Shown: positions 42,559 to 51,901 of the stretch, one piece after another
How positions within the stretch are numbered: the first letter of the stretch is position 1
Layout of the letters: each line of letters begins with the position of its first letter
Assembly: GCF_003217215.1 (NCBI RefSeq)
Contig: NZ_QJTD01000006.1
Span: 5,427 to 69,426 of the forward strand
Source: Winogradskyella epiphytica
GTDB taxonomy: Bacteria > Bacteroidota > Bacteroidia > Flavobacteriales > Flavobacteriaceae
Length of the DNA: 64,000 bases
Direction of reading: 5' to 3'
Translations under genes and position numbers: made by a program
Notes under the pieces: generated by a model
Database searches by the model: none
The model's input: only the letters and a program-made list of their open reading frames with translations
Told to the model about the DNA's origin: nothing

Positions 42559-45084
42559 TTAATTTTCAGATTTTAAGTCTGTCGAGTTTTCTTTTCCTGC
42601 AGAAAGCAAGTTGGCAAACAGGCGATAAGCCCCTGGAACTCCTGCTGGGAATTCTCTAAAGAAACTCAAACCTGTGTAAATATAGTTGCCTTTACCATAC
42701 TTGGCAACAAGTAAGGCGCCTTCCTTTGAGCTTTCACCTTTATCGTTAGAAGCGAGTAGTGGTGTAAACTCTTTTGACCACTGGTCAGGGAAATATAAGC
42801 CACGTTCTTGAACCCAACCTTCAAAATCTTTCATGCCGATTTTATTTGGGAAATTTAAAATAGGATGCTCAGGCTTTAAAATTCTCACCAAGGCATTTTC
42901 ATCGGTGACTCTATCTTTCGAAAGTTGTAAGGGATAAGGTGCTAATTCATCTACTTTAATTCCAACGTTGGTATTGTATTGAACAATCAAATTTCCACCT
43001 TCCTTCACATAGTTTAATAGAAATCGTTGTTTAAACTTTAAGTCATCAACAATATTATAAGCTCTGATTCCAACTACTATAGCATCAAAAGTAGATAGGT
43101 ATTCAGGTAAGATCTCTTCAGGTTTAATGATAGTCACATTATAACCTATTTGTCTTAAACTTTCTGGAACAACATCACCTGCGCCTTCAATATAACCAAT
43201 ATTGTTCCCTCTTTTATCAATATTTAATCGAACCACTTTGCTTTCACTTGGCATCAGCACCGTTTGAAACGGAATATGAGCGTAATCGATTTCAATAAGT
43301 TCGTCGGAATAAAACTCACCGTCAATATTGACCATAGGTGTGATTAATCCTTCACTTTGATTTTGAGGTGGAATCACGGTAAATACCACTTTTTGAATGT
43401 CACCTTTACTTGCGATGGCTATTTTTTGTCTTTGTGGGTACACCTGCCAACCTTCAGGATAGGTCATTTGAACAAAACCTTCAATATTATCCTGTCCTGC
43501 TTTAACCGTAACTTCAATTTCCTTTTGTTCCTCAGTGTCAAAAATGAAAACTTTATCACTTATGCTTGTTGTAACAATAGGAATTATCTCAAAAGGTCTG
43601 TAGAGTTCACCTTTGTCAGGTCTTGAATATCTGAAAACAACCGGTTTTCTAAAGCTAATGGGTACTCCTTCGATTAATAGATTGAATTCGACAAAGACGG
43701 CTCTTGGTGTTTCAGGTAAACCAATCAATTTTTGATCGTCTACATGATACATGCCTAAGGTACTTTCAGTATTTAACCAATAGGGTGCTGTATAAGACTT
43801 CGAATTTGGAATAGTTATGCCTTCTTTAAAGTTTAAACGTTGATTTGGCGCTAAGTTGATATTTTTAGAAACACCATTTTTTAAAGTTGAAAGCTGGTAA
43901 GACGCTAAGCTAATTGCAGCTTGACTTCGATTTAAGACCTCCATATTTAAAGTAACCTCTTCATTTGGTGCAGCATGAGGTTCGTTGGCAGAGGCTTCTA
44001 AATACAATCCTGCACAAGCTTCAATAATGGCTTTTATTTCTTTGGTTTTAACTTTTTTCCAATGCTCATCCTTTAAATTTTTAATCAACTTATAAGCTTC
44101 TAAAAGTTGCTTTAAGTGAGATGATGGATTCACAAAGTTAAAATTGTTTTCTACCGACTTTAAAATGGTTTCGATGGCTTTTCCGCCTTCAACTCTGTTC
44201 CAAGTCATATCGATTCCTGTAAAGATGTCTTCGTCTAGCTCTAAAGGTTCACCTTTAAGAAACTCTATGTATTCCTTTTCCGAGCCACGTTGTGATAAAC
44301 GTCCAAATCCTTGACACAAATGTTGACTACTAGCAATAGCAGCAATTTCATTGTTAGACATACCTTTGGTTGGGTAATACACACCTATGTCGAAACTGTG
44401 CATATTGTCTTTATTGGCTTTTTCAAATTTTTCTTGACTTCCATAAAACCACCAAGAGGTATTGAAAAAGATGCGTTTTGGTTGCCAAGTTTCAGTGAGT
44501 TTTAATTGAGATGGGTACTGACTAGGATCATTAGCCAAATCAAAGGCTTCCATACTTAACATGGCTGAGGAGGTATGATGACCATGAGTTTTTCTAGTCA
44601 CTTTATGGTTGAATCGGTTGATGATAATATCAGGTTTAAACTCACGAATAGCCCATACAATATCGGCTAGAACTTCATCTTTATTCCAAATTTCTAAAGT
44701 TTCATCAGGATGTTTAGAATAGCCAAAATCATTTGCTCTAGAAAATAATTGTTCACCACCATCAACACGTCTTGCCGCTAATAATTCTTGTGTTCTAATC
44801 ACACCTAAAAGTTCCCTAATTTCAGGACCAATAAGGTTTTGTCCTCCATCACCACGAGTTAGTGATAAATAGGCTGTACGGGCTTTAACCTGGTTAGCCA
44901 TATAAGAAATGAGTCGTGTGTTTTCATCATCAGGATGTGCTGCAACATATAAAACGGAGCCTAAAACATTAAGTTTTTGAACCGCTTCGTAAATTTCTGA
45001 AGAATTTAATTGTTTTGGTTGTTGAGCATGTATTGAAACAAAAATGCTTAAAAGAAGCAGTAGACATAGTCTAATTTTCATCAT
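42559..45084 (-). CDS. Secreted PIG-L family deacetylase, large multidomain form
   Basis: An 841-residue exported protein. Signal peptide 1-20 (SIHAQ). The LmbE/PIG-L catalytic domain (about 40-290) has the zinc motif H50-P-D-D53-E (AAHPDDENTR) and later HGHHTSSA. A linker and beta-sandwich-like domains follow (NEEVTLNMEVLNRSQ; EEQKEIEVTVKAGQD), and the last 200 residues resemble a glutamine-amidotransferase-like fold (FDAIVVGIRAYN; GGNLIVQYNTN). It probably de-N-acetylates an amino sugar outside the cytoplasm. A promoter box lies just upstream; the symporter shares its operon. Confidence 0.9.
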   Translation of the reverse strand: MMKIRLCLLLLLSIFVSIHAQQPKQLNSSEIYEAVQKLNVLGSVLYVAAHPDDENTRLISYMANQVKARTAYLSLTRGDGGQNLIGPEIRELLGVIRTQELLAARRVDGGEQLFSRANDFGYSKHPDETLEIWNKDEVLADIVWAIREFKPDIIINRFNHKVTRKTHGHHTSSAMLSMEAFDLANDPSQYPSQLKLTETWQPKRIFFNTSWWFYGSQEKFEKANKDNMHSFDIGVYYPTKGMSNNEIAAIASSQHLCQGFGRLSQRGSEKEYIEFLKGEPLELDEDIFTGIDMTWNRVEGGKAIETILKSVENNFNFVNPSSHLKQLLEAYKLIKNLKDEHWKKVKTKEIKAIIEACAGLYLEASANEPHAAPNEEVTLNMEVLNRSQAAISLASYQLSTLKNGVSKNINLAPNQRLNFKEGITIPNSKSYTAPYWLNTESTLGMYHVDDQKLIGLPETPRAVFVEFNLLIEGVPISFRKPVVFRYSRPDKGELYRPFEIIPIVTTSISDKVFIFDTEEQKEIEVTVKAGQDNIEGFVQMTYPEGWQVYPQRQKIAIASKGDIQKVVFTVIPPQNQSEGLITPMVNIDGEFYSDELIEIDYAHIPFQTVLMPSESKVVRLNIDKRGNNIGYIEGAGDVVPESLRQIGYNVTIIKPEEILPEYLSTFDAIVVGIRAYNIVDDLKFKQRFLLNYVKEGGNLIVQYNTNVGIKVDELAPYPLQLSKDRVTDENALVRILKPEHPILNFPNKIGMKDFEGWVQERGLYFPDQWSKEFTPLLASNDKGESSKEGALLVAKYGKGNYIYTGLSFFREFPAGVPGAYRLFANLLSAGKENSTDLKSEN

Positions 45085-45107
45085 GAGGCTTTTATGTGGT
45101 TGGGTTT

Positions 45108-45115
45108 CAAATATA
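45108..45115 (-). promoter_or_regulatory. Promoter of the PIG-L/symporter operon
   Basis: On the minus strand TATATTTG matches TAnnTTTG, 24 nt upstream of the PIG-L start codon. Confidence 0.6.
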
Positions 45116-45199
45116 GGAAAGTTAGAAACTAATAACCTCGGTTTTAGAATTATTTAACGCATGATGCCTAACTAAAATTATTTCATTTTAGAGGTGAAT

Positions 45200-46279
45200 C
45201 TACAACCATTTTTTTCGTTTAAAATAAAAAAGTAAGGCTATAAAAAGAATAAGCATGACACCCAAAAGGACAAAATAACCATTGTGATATTGAAGCTCTG
45301 GCATATATTCAAAATTCATCCCGTAAATACCTGCGAGGAAGGTAAGTGGAATAAAAATAGAAGACATGATGGTAAGTACTTTCATTACTTCATTCATCTT
45401 ATTGCTTATGGTCGTCATGTACATATCCATTAAACTCCATATCATTTCACGATAAATATCAATGTTTTCTGATACTTGAATTAAGTGATCGTAAATATCT
45501 CTGTAGTAAGTGATTGTGTTTTTGTGAATAAATGGACTTTCACCTTTTTCTAAACGATTTATAATTTCACGAAGTGGAAAAATAGCGCGTCTTACTTTTA
45601 ATATTTCTCGCTTAAGTTGTTGGACTTCAATATTAATATCGTCACGTGCGTTACCTGCAAAAAGATCAGTTTCTAAATCTTCAATTTTATTACCAAGCGT
45701 TTCGATGATTACAAAATAATGATCGACAACCGCATCGATTAAAGCATATAATAAATAGTCTGATTTTAATCCTCTAATTCTACCATTTCCAAGTCGAAGA
45801 CGCTCTCTAATGGTATTAAAAACGTCGCCTTCCGATTCTTGAAAAGATAGCACATAGTTTTTTCCTAAAATTAGGCTGACTTGCTCTATAACGATAGTTT
45901 CATCTTTATCATAGTACAGCATTTTCAAAACGACAAAAAGATAGTCATCGTACTCATCAATTTTAGGCCGTTGTGTGATATTTACAATATCTTCAAGAAC
46001 CAGAGGATGCAAATCGTACTGTTTACCAATATTTGCAATTTCATCGATAGAGTTTAATCCATCGATATTTATCCAAGTAACGGAGTCTGAGTTTTTAAAA
46101 GATTTGGCTTCTTCTATATTAGTGAGTACACGTTCATCAATGGTGTCTTTCGTATAATCAAAAGATTCAATATGAAGTTGTTTCTCAGTTTTTTTACCAG
46201 TATAAATAAGTGTACCTGGTGATTTGCCTATATGTTTTTTATAATTCTGTGTGCGTTTTTTCGCTGTTCTCTTCTTCAT
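45200..46279 (-). CDS. corA: Magnesium/cobalt transporter CorA
   Basis: A 359-residue CorA. The long cytoplasmic domain (about 30-295) is followed by two membrane helices; the selectivity motif Y319-G-M-N322 ends the first helix (FLAGIYGMNFEYMPEL). The C-terminus KRKKW is basic. The first 41 bp overlap the end of the upstream MscS-like gene in another frame, so the true start may be a little downstream, or the overlap may couple translation. Confidence 0.94.
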   Translation of the reverse strand: MKKRTAKKRTQNYKKHIGKSPGTLIYTGKKTEKQLHIESFDYTKDTIDERVLTNIEEAKSFKNSDSVTWINIDGLNSIDEIANIGKQYDLHPLVLEDIVNITQRPKIDEYDDYLFVVLKMLYYDKDETIVIEQVSLILGKNYVLSFQESEGDVFNTIRERLRLGNGRIRGLKSDYLLYALIDAVVDHYFVIIETLGNKIEDLETDLFAGNARDDINIEVQQLKREILKVRRAIFPLREIINRLEKGESPFIHKNTITYYRDIYDHLIQVSENIDIYREMIWSLMDMYMTTISNKMNEVMKVLTIMSSIFIPLTFLAGIYGMNFEYMPELQYHNGYFVLLGVMLILFIALLFYFKRKKWL

Positions 46280-46829
46280 TCGTTATTAAAATGCTAGTGT
46301 CGTCCATGTTTTCATCAAGGGCATCCTTCTGCAATAAAGTTACAGCTTTTTGGAGAATAAGGTTATTCGGGTAAGTGATTAAATCTTTATTCTCGTCTCT
46401 AAGAATAATTTGAAAGGCTCTAATATCTTCGATGATCGCAACCACTGAATTATCACTATCGTGTATTTTTATCTTATCTCCAACCTTGTACGGAAATGAA
46501 AAAAACATAATAACGCCAGAGGTGATGTTGCTTAGTATAGACCAGGTGGCAAAAAGAGCAACACCGATAACCGCAAATACGGAAGAAAATACAAGAGTAA
46601 TATCTCTAGTTTCAGCACCTAGAATGAAGGTTTCAATTAATATAGCAAGTAGTACCAGCGTAACCGTGGCATATCTCCCAATAAGAGCCGCTCGAGCTTC
46701 TGTGGTTCCACTTTTTTTACCAATCTTATTTACGGTAATAACAATGATATATCTGATTATGGATAATATGAGTAATAAGATGATGGTGTTAATCACCGCG
46801 TCTTTGTAGTGCGCAAAAAATTCAGTCAT
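46239..46829 (-). CDS. Small MscS-family mechanosensitive channel
   Basis: A 196-residue protein with three N-terminal membrane helices and the beta-domain of MscS. The pore helix ATWSILSNITSGVIMFFSFPYKVGDKIKI is the family signature. It lacks the long cytoplasmic cage of E. coli MscS and ends in an acidic tail. Placement with corA, with overlapping ends, hints at a joint role in ion and osmotic balance. Confidence 0.88.
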   Translation of the reverse strand: MTEFFAHYKDAVINTIILLLILSIIRYIIVITVNKIGKKSGTTEARAALIGRYATVTLVLLAILIETFILGAETRDITLVFSSVFAVIGVALFATWSILSNITSGVIMFFSFPYKVGDKIKIHDSDNSVVAIIEDIRAFQIILRDENKDLITYPNNLILQKAVTLLQKDALDENMDDTSILITNEEENSEKTHTEL

Positions 46830-46848
46830 AAATAGGATTTTAATCGTG

Positions 46849-46856
46849 CAAAGATA
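46849..46856 (-). promoter_or_regulatory. Promoter of the mscS/corA operon
   Basis: On the minus strand TATCTTTG matches TAnnTTTG exactly, 20 nt upstream of the MscS-like start codon. Confidence 0.7.
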
Positions 46857-46874
46857 GTTGAGATGTTATGAAAT

Positions 46875-47816
46875 TTAGTGCAATTGTAAAGAATCTCTTA
46901 GGACTTCATCGGCATTCGTGTTCTTTGTCCAATAATCCGTGTTAATAGTCTTTAATCTCGTCGCTTTGGTGGTTAGAACTCGTTCAGAATCTCCAGAACC
47001 ACTTACAGAGGATTCTTTCCACCCTAAAATCTCATAAGGAAAACTAGGATTGAAATGTATTTTTAAGGTCCTGTTGAGCTTTTCATAAGTTAATGTATAG
47101 CTGCCTTGATGCAATGCCGCATATGCTTTATAGGCTTTGATTTTTTCGTGTTTTATACTTGTGAATTCAATCGATGGAATAATATCTATGGTTCCAGTAG
47201 GTAGACTATTGGGATCTATTCGCAATTTGGTCCAAAGTTCATTTTCCGTCCATGTTTTCTCTAAAGCGAAAGAGGTATCGGCTTCACCTTGGAAGTAAGA
47301 ATGCGATCGGACTTCAAACTTATCCCGGTTATTGAGTTGGGCATACATTTGTCCGCACCACTCTTGTACTGAGCCTGTAATTTTTAGAGCATGTTGATTG
47401 TTAGCCACAGGATAAAATGTACTCTGCATTATAGAGTAGGGATAAATTCCTGTATTAAAGTTTTTAGTGGCATTGAGTTTTAAAATAGGAATATTACTTC
47501 CGCTATAATTGTCTGCTTTTACTTGAACATCGGGTAAGAAATCCTCAGTTACATAAACTAATACCGCATGTCCATTTCGAAGTTCACCATAGCGTTCTTG
47601 CTCTAATTTGAACGATGTTATTTCAGCATCACCATTATACCAATAGTTTTTAAAGTCGTCTGTTAAAACAGTTTTATCAGCTTTAGATTCCTTTTTTACT
47701 TCTGAAATCGCTAAATCCTCTGAAGTTTTTTTGTCGTTCTTAGCACATGAAGTGAATAAGAATAGCAAAAGTAAAGGTGTAAGTAAGGTTGAATTGGAGT
47801 TGAATATCTTCATCAT
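46875..47816 (-). CDS. Putative lipoprotein next to maf
   Basis: A 313-residue exported protein when started at ATG 47816 (or 47813). An in-frame ATG at 47870 would add 18 residues of unlikely leader. The signal LLTPLLLLFLFTSC ends in a lipobox. The mature part is beta-rich (DDFKNYWYNGDAEITSFKLE, YGELRNGHAVLVYVTEDFLP, HALKITGSVQEWCGQMYAQ). Similar proteins in Flavobacteriaceae carry the label septum formation inhibitor Maf, most likely by mistaken transfer from the neighbouring gene. Function unknown. Confidence 0.7.
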   Translation of the reverse strand: MMKIFNSNSTLLTPLLLLFLFTSCAKNDKKTSEDLAISEVKKESKADKTVLTDDFKNYWYNGDAEITSFKLEQERYGELRNGHAVLVYVTEDFLPDVQVKADNYSGSNIPILKLNATKNFNTGIYPYSIMQSTFYPVANNQHALKITGSVQEWCGQMYAQLNNRDKFEVRSHSYFQGEADTSFALEKTWTENELWTKLRIDPNSLPTGTIDIIPSIEFTSIKHEKIKAYKAYAALHQGSYTLTYEKLNRTLKIHFNPSFPYEILGWKESSVSGSGDSERVLTTKATRLKTINTDYWTKNTNADEVLRDSLQLH

Positions 47817-47909
47817 AATACAACGAATTAAAGGACTCATAATGTTCAATCTGGACATCAGAATAAGCAAATGAGCATTAATTAATACGAAAAGATTAAA
47901 GATAAGACT

Positions 47910-48503
47910 CTAAAGATCTTTGGCAATGGCATTTAACGTTTCATAAAGTAAATGTGTTGGTAATCCTACCACATTATTATAGGACCCTTCTATACGTGTT
48001 ATGCCAATAGCGCCAATCCACTCTTGAATACCATAAGCGCCGGCTTTGTCAAATGGTTTGTAGGTATTGATATAGTACCAAATTTCGTCATCAGACAAGG
48101 CCTTAAAGGTCACCTTAGTACTGGTATTTACAAGCTGTTGTTTTAAAGTTGAAGTAAAGCAAATAGTCGTGACCACATCGTGAGATTTGTTGCTTAGCGA
48201 TTGAATCATTTTGAAGGCTTCATCCTTATCTTTCGGTTTTCCAATAGCTTTATTGTCTAACCAAACAATAGTGTCGCTAGTAATTAAAATATCCTTAGCT
48301 TTTAGAGATTTAAGAAAGGGTTCTGCTTTTAATTTTGCTAAATAATCGGTGATTTCTTCCCGCTTCAAATGTTGGGGATACACTTCTTCAACGGGCTTTA
48401 ATTGAACGTCAAAATCAATATTGAGTTCCTTTAGAAATGCATGTCGACGAGGAGATGCTGATGCTAATATGATGTTGATATTCTTAAGTTGATCGTTGAG
48501 CAT
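47910..48503 (-). CDS. maf: Maf-like nucleoside triphosphate pyrophosphatase
   Basis: A 197-residue house-cleaning NTP pyrophosphatase. The signature A14-S-A-S-P-R-R20 with following FLKELNIDF, ITSDTIVWLDNKAIGKPKD and KAGAYGIQEW with the C-terminal GSYNNVVGLP are all typical. It is the last gene of the operon DUF2520, kdsC, prenyltransferase, maf. Confidence 0.94.
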   Translation of the reverse strand: MLNDQLKNINIILASASPRRHAFLKELNIDFDVQLKPVEEVYPQHLKREEITDYLAKLKAEPFLKSLKAKDILITSDTIVWLDNKAIGKPKDKDEAFKMIQSLSNKSHDVVTTICFTSTLKQQLVNTSTKVTFKALSDDEIWYYINTYKPFDKAGAYGIQEWIGAIGITRIEGSYNNVVGLPTHLLYETLNAIAKDL

Positions 48504-48504
48504 T

Positions 48505-49434
48505 TTATTTCAAAATAAAATTATAAAGTAATAGAGATAGCATACCTGTTAGCATCACCAATTTTAAAATCAGGCTGATGTGTTTATAATCGGCTTTCTG
48601 TTTTGCGGAAATTAGTTTTATACTCACATAAAGTAAAGGGGCAATGACTAAGATTAAGAAATACCCAACAACTAATTGGAGTTTAAATAAATAAGTAATC
48701 ACATAATAAACAATGGAAAATAAAGGAATCAATGATAGTACAAGGACTAATTTATTGCTACGCTCACGCCCTATAAGTATGGGAAGTGTTTGAATTCCTG
48801 CTTTGTAGTCGCCGTCAATATCTTCAATATCTTTCACCATTTCACGTATTAAGTTGACCATAAATGCAAATACAGCATAGTCTCTGATAATATTTAAAAA
48901 GGTACTTTGTACGGCCCTGTTCATTTCAGTTGTTGCAGGAATCAATTCAAAAATACCTACGAGTAAAATACTTAAGGCAACGATAAGAGATACCACAATA
49001 TTCCCTACTACTGCAATCTGTTTTAAATAGGAGGAATACATATAAAGTAGGGCAGAAGACATAAAGAATATGGCGAAGAACTCTGGCTTTCCTATGCCGT
49101 GAGATAGGTAAAAGCCTAAACCAACACCTATAATATTAAAAACCACGAATAGGTTTGTCGCTGTTTTTTCACTGATATGCTTATTAATTATAAGACGGTT
49201 CGGTTTATTAATTTTGTCAGTATCTATATCGTAAATATCGTTAATGATATAACCTCCTGCGGCAATACAAAGGGTTGCCAAAACCATTAGAAAAAAGTTA
49301 AAGTGACTTAAGCTAATAAGCACGCCATGACTTTCTGTAAAAGGTAAAAGCAGTGCATATTTTACTAAGTATTGCATCAAAGCAATCATCAATAAGTTTT
49401 TCCAACGGATTAAATTCATAAAGTGAATCATCAA
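48505..49434 (-). CDS. UbiA-family prenyltransferase (GGGP synthase-like transferase)
   Basis: A 309-residue membrane protein with eight to nine helices. The first Asp-rich motif is N65-D-I-Y-D69-I-D71-T-D73; the second is DIEDIDGDYKAGIQTLP. Similar Bacteroidota proteins are named geranylgeranylglycerol-phosphate geranylgeranyltransferase, but quinone or haem prenylation cannot be excluded. One base separates its stop from the maf start. Confidence 0.88.
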   Translation of the reverse strand: MMIHFMNLIRWKNLLMIALMQYLVKYALLLPFTESHGVLISLSHFNFFLMVLATLCIAAGGYIINDIYDIDTDKINKPNRLIINKHISEKTATNLFVVFNIIGVGLGFYLSHGIGKPEFFAIFFMSSALLYMYSSYLKQIAVVGNIVVSLIVALSILLVGIFELIPATTEMNRAVQSTFLNIIRDYAVFAFMVNLIREMVKDIEDIDGDYKAGIQTLPILIGRERSNKLVLVLSLIPLFSIVYYVITYLFKLQLVVGYFLILVIAPLLYVSIKLISAKQKADYKHISLILKLVMLTGMLSLLLYNFILK

Positions 49435-49487
49435 AAAATGTAAAGTGATAAGATTGAATTAATTTTTTAACTAAGGACAATGGTTTA

Positions 49488-50021
49488 TTAATCGTATTTG
49501 GCATTAAAATTACCATTCCATTTGCCTTGAACTTTTAGAACTTGTTCAATAACATCTCTAACGGCTCCTTTTCCTCCGTTTTTATGCGAAATATATTTAG
49601 ATATGTTTTTAATTTCAGGTACAGCATCTTGAGGGCAGCATGGCATACCAACTAATTTCATTACCGGATAATCGGGAATATCATCACCCATATATAATAC
49701 TTCCGATTTCGAAACCTTCTTCTCTTCTAGATAAGTGTCAAGTTGTTCAATCTTATTATGAGCACCTAGATAGATATCTTTTATCCCCAAACCAGCCAAA
49801 CGTTTTCGAACTCCTTCATTAGATCCACCGGAAATTATACAAAGATTATAACCAGCATCTACAGCCGTTTTTAAGGCAAAGCCGTCTTTTATATTCATGG
49901 TTCTTAGCATTTCGCCTTCGGTAGTTACAGTAATAGTTCCATCGGTTAATACACCATCGACATCAAAAATGAAGGTGCTAATGTTTGCTAAATATTCTTT
50001 ATAACTTTTATCGTCGTTCAT
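49488..50021 (-). CDS. KdsC-like HAD phosphatase
   Basis: A 177-residue type C0 HAD phosphatase. D20-V-D22-G-V-L-T-D-G is the catalytic nucleophile motif; LCIISGGSNEGVRKRL and YMGDDIPDYPVMKLVGMPCCPQDAV complete the site. It matches 3-deoxy-manno-octulosonate 8-phosphate phosphatase, which acts in lipopolysaccharide core synthesis. Its start shares a base with the upstream gene's stop. Confidence 0.9.
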   Translation of the reverse strand: MNDDKSYKEYLANISTFIFDVDGVLTDGTITVTTEGEMLRTMNIKDGFALKTAVDAGYNLCIISGGSNEGVRKRLAGLGIKDIYLGAHNKIEQLDTYLEEKKVSKSEVLYMGDDIPDYPVMKLVGMPCCPQDAVPEIKNISKYISHKNGGKGAVRDVIEQVLKVQGKWNGNFNAKYD

Positions 50022-50818
50022 TATTCTTGATCTTTTTTAACTCGTCTTTTTGGTGTAGGCGGAAAGCCATGTGTTCGTTTTATTGAATCGGTAAGAACTT
50101 CATAGATAGTCTTATGCTCTTCATTTTCAATTAGCTTTAATTGACGCTTAATAGTTTTTTTGTCGTTGCGCCTAGCAGGACCTGTTTGCGCTCTATAAGG
50201 TGACATTTCTTGAACTTTCTTGGCTGTTTCTTGAATGAGCGGTTTTAAAATTTCGAATTCTACACTTTTACTTTCGCAAATTTCATGGCCAATTCGGTAT
50301 AATTGATTGGTGAAATTATTCACAAATACAGCTGCAAGGTGAAGCGACTGACGTTGAGAAGTACTAATTTTGTAGGACTTACATCCAAGGTCATTCGCTA
50401 AAGTTTTTAAAAATTTGCGATGATCTTTATCAATAGCTTCAATACAAATAGGGACTTCGCTAAATGTGATTTCAGCATCTTTAGAAAAGGTTTGTAGTGG
50501 ATAAAAAACAGCAATGTCATTTTTTTTATCCAAAGCATGCATCGAGACACTTCCTGAGGTATGGGCTACAAGCCTGTTTGTAAAGGGTAAATCTTTAGAA
50601 AGTTGCTCAATACTATCGTCGCTAACCGCCATGATGTAGAGGTCAGCTTCCTTTAATTCATCTAATGAATCTGTGATTTCAACTTCATTAGCATAGGTTT
50701 TAATCGACTCTCTTGTTCGATTATACCACTGTGTCACTGAAATGTTTTCAGCTGTTGAAAACGCCTTATATAGGTGGGTGGCTACGTTACCTGCACCAAG
50801 TAATATCACTGTTGTCAT
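50021..50818 (-). CDS. Rossmann-fold plus DUF2520 protein
   Basis: A 265-residue NAD(P)-binding protein. VILLGAGNVATHLYKAF is the dinucleotide fold, LYIMAVSDDSIEQLSKDLPF and VAHTSGSVSMHAL are F420/6-phosphogluconate-like elements, and the helical C-terminal half (LHLAAVFVNNFTNQLYRI, KVQEMSPYRAQTGPARRND) is DUF2520. It resembles ketopantoate-reductase-like dehydrogenases; the substrate is unknown. It leads the four-gene operon. Confidence 0.9.
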   Translation of the reverse strand: MTTVILLGAGNVATHLYKAFSTAENISVTQWYNRTRESIKTYANEVEITDSLDELKEADLYIMAVSDDSIEQLSKDLPFTNRLVAHTSGSVSMHALDKKNDIAVFYPLQTFSKDAEITFSEVPICIEAIDKDHRKFLKTLANDLGCKSYKISTSQRQSLHLAAVFVNNFTNQLYRIGHEICESKSVEFEILKPLIQETAKKVQEMSPYRAQTGPARRNDKKTIKRQLKLIENEEHKTIYEVLTDSIKRTHGFPPTPKRRVKKDQE

Positions 50819-50822
50819 GGCG

Positions 50823-50830
50823 CAAAAATA
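50823..50830 (-). promoter_or_regulatory. Promoter box of the DUF2520-kdsC-ubiA-maf operon
   Basis: On the minus strand TATTTTTG fits TAnnTTTG. It ends only 5 bp before the ATG at 50818, so the mRNA would be nearly leaderless. Confidence 0.6.
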
Positions 50831-50875
50831 CTAAGATTTCTTATTTTAGAATCACAAGAATGAGATTAAAAAGAA

Positions 50876-50883
50876 TAACTTTG
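50876..50883 (+). promoter_or_regulatory. Promoter of the truncated haemoglobin gene
   Basis: TAACTTTG fits TAnnTTTG, 46 nt upstream of ATG 50929, in the spacer to the divergent DUF2520 gene. Confidence 0.55.
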
Positions 50884-50928
50884 ATAGTCAGATCTGAAAT
50901 ACATCTAGTTTAGTGTACAAATTGGAAA

Positions 50929-51330
50929 ATGAAATTAAGAATGGAAAAGAAAGATATAAGAAATAGAGAAGACATCTATAGGTTGGTTTCAACCTTTTAT
51001 GCAAAGGTTAGGAAGGATGAAAAGTTAGGGCCTTTTTTTAATGAAACCATTACAGATTGGGATCAACATTTAGAACATCTCACTACTTTTTGGGAATCGA
51101 GTTTGTTTTTGAAAACTAAGTTCTACGGAAATCCATTAGAGGCTCACGTCAAGGTAGATGCTGCATTTGATCATACGATTACGGAATTACATTTTGGTAT
51201 CTGGTTGAATTTGTGGTTTGAAACTATAAATGAATTATTTGAAGGCGATTATGCTGAAAACGCCAAACGACGAGCTCGAAAAATGGGAACATTTATGTAT
51301 TTAAATATTTTTGCCGCTAGGAAGTCGTAA
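50929..51330 (+). CDS. Group III truncated haemoglobin
   Basis: A 133-residue globin of the 2-on-2 type. REDIYRLVSTFYAKVRKDEKLGPFFN, HLEHLTTFWESSLFL and the heme-ligand region HFGIWLNLWFETINELF (proximal His) match group III truncated haemoglobins. Roles in oxygen, NO or sulfide chemistry have been suggested for the group. It is followed by mscL with its own promoter. An alternative start five codons later (MEKKD) is possible. Confidence 0.9.
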   Translation: MKLRMEKKDIRNREDIYRLVSTFYAKVRKDEKLGPFFNETITDWDQHLEHLTTFWESSLFLKTKFYGNPLEAHVKVDAAFDHTITELHFGIWLNLWFETINELFEGDYAENAKRRARKMGTFMYLNIFAARKS

Positions 51331-51348
51331 ACTACTGACGCTTATTTA

Positions 51349-51356
51349 TAAATTTG
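51349..51356 (+). promoter_or_regulatory. mscL promoter (-7 box)
   Basis: TAAATTTG fits TAnnTTTG, 27 nt upstream of the mscL ATG. Confidence 0.6.
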
Positions 51357-51383
51357 CGCGTTCAAATTCAAAAAGAGTTATAA

Positions 51384-51833
51384 ATGAAAATAATACAAGA
51401 ATTTAAGGAGTTTGCGGTTAAAGGTAATATGATGGATATGGCAGTTGGTATCATCATAGGAGCATCATTCAACAAGGTGGTAGATGTTTTGGCTAAGCAG
51501 GTAATTTTACCTCCAATATCATTATTAACGGATGGCGTTCATTTTGCAGATAAGAAATTAGTATTACGAGACGAAATTTCTAATGCTTCAGGAGATATAA
51601 TTACAAGTGAGGTAGCCGTAGCCTATGGAAAATTAGCCGAGGTATTTTTAGACTTTTTAATTATTGGGTTTACCGTGTTCATAATTGTGAAATTCATGAA
51701 CAGACTGAGAACAAGAGCTCAAGATACCAAAGACAAAACCGTTGTCACCCCAAAAGATATTCAATTGTTATCTGATTTAAAGGAATTAATACAAGAGCAG
51801 AACAGCTTGCTTAAAGGAGGTGGTAAATCGTAG
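51384..51833 (+). CDS. mscL: Large-conductance mechanosensitive channel
   Basis: A 149-residue MscL. FKEFAVKGNMMDMAVGIIIGASFNKVV is the pore helix signature; the second helix (FLDFLIIGFTVFIIVKFMNRL) and a C-terminal cytoplasmic helix (IQLLSDLKELIQEQNSLL) follow. It opens under membrane tension as an osmotic safety valve. Confidence 0.96.
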   Translation: MKIIQEFKEFAVKGNMMDMAVGIIIGASFNKVVDVLAKQVILPPISLLTDGVHFADKKLVLRDEISNASGDIITSEVAVAYGKLAEVFLDFLIIGFTVFIIVKFMNRLRTRAQDTKDKTVVTPKDIQLLSDLKELIQEQNSLLKGGGKS

Positions 51834-51901
51834 GCAATCAGATCGTTCAATTTTAACATCTATTAGTATAGACTTCTAATCCACTAATCAGTAAAAATAC
51901 A

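Noticed and set aside
47817..47870. 18-residue N-terminal extension of the lipoprotein beside maf
   Set aside because: It would place charged and hydrophobic residues before a complete lipoprotein signal that starts at ATG 47816 or 47813.
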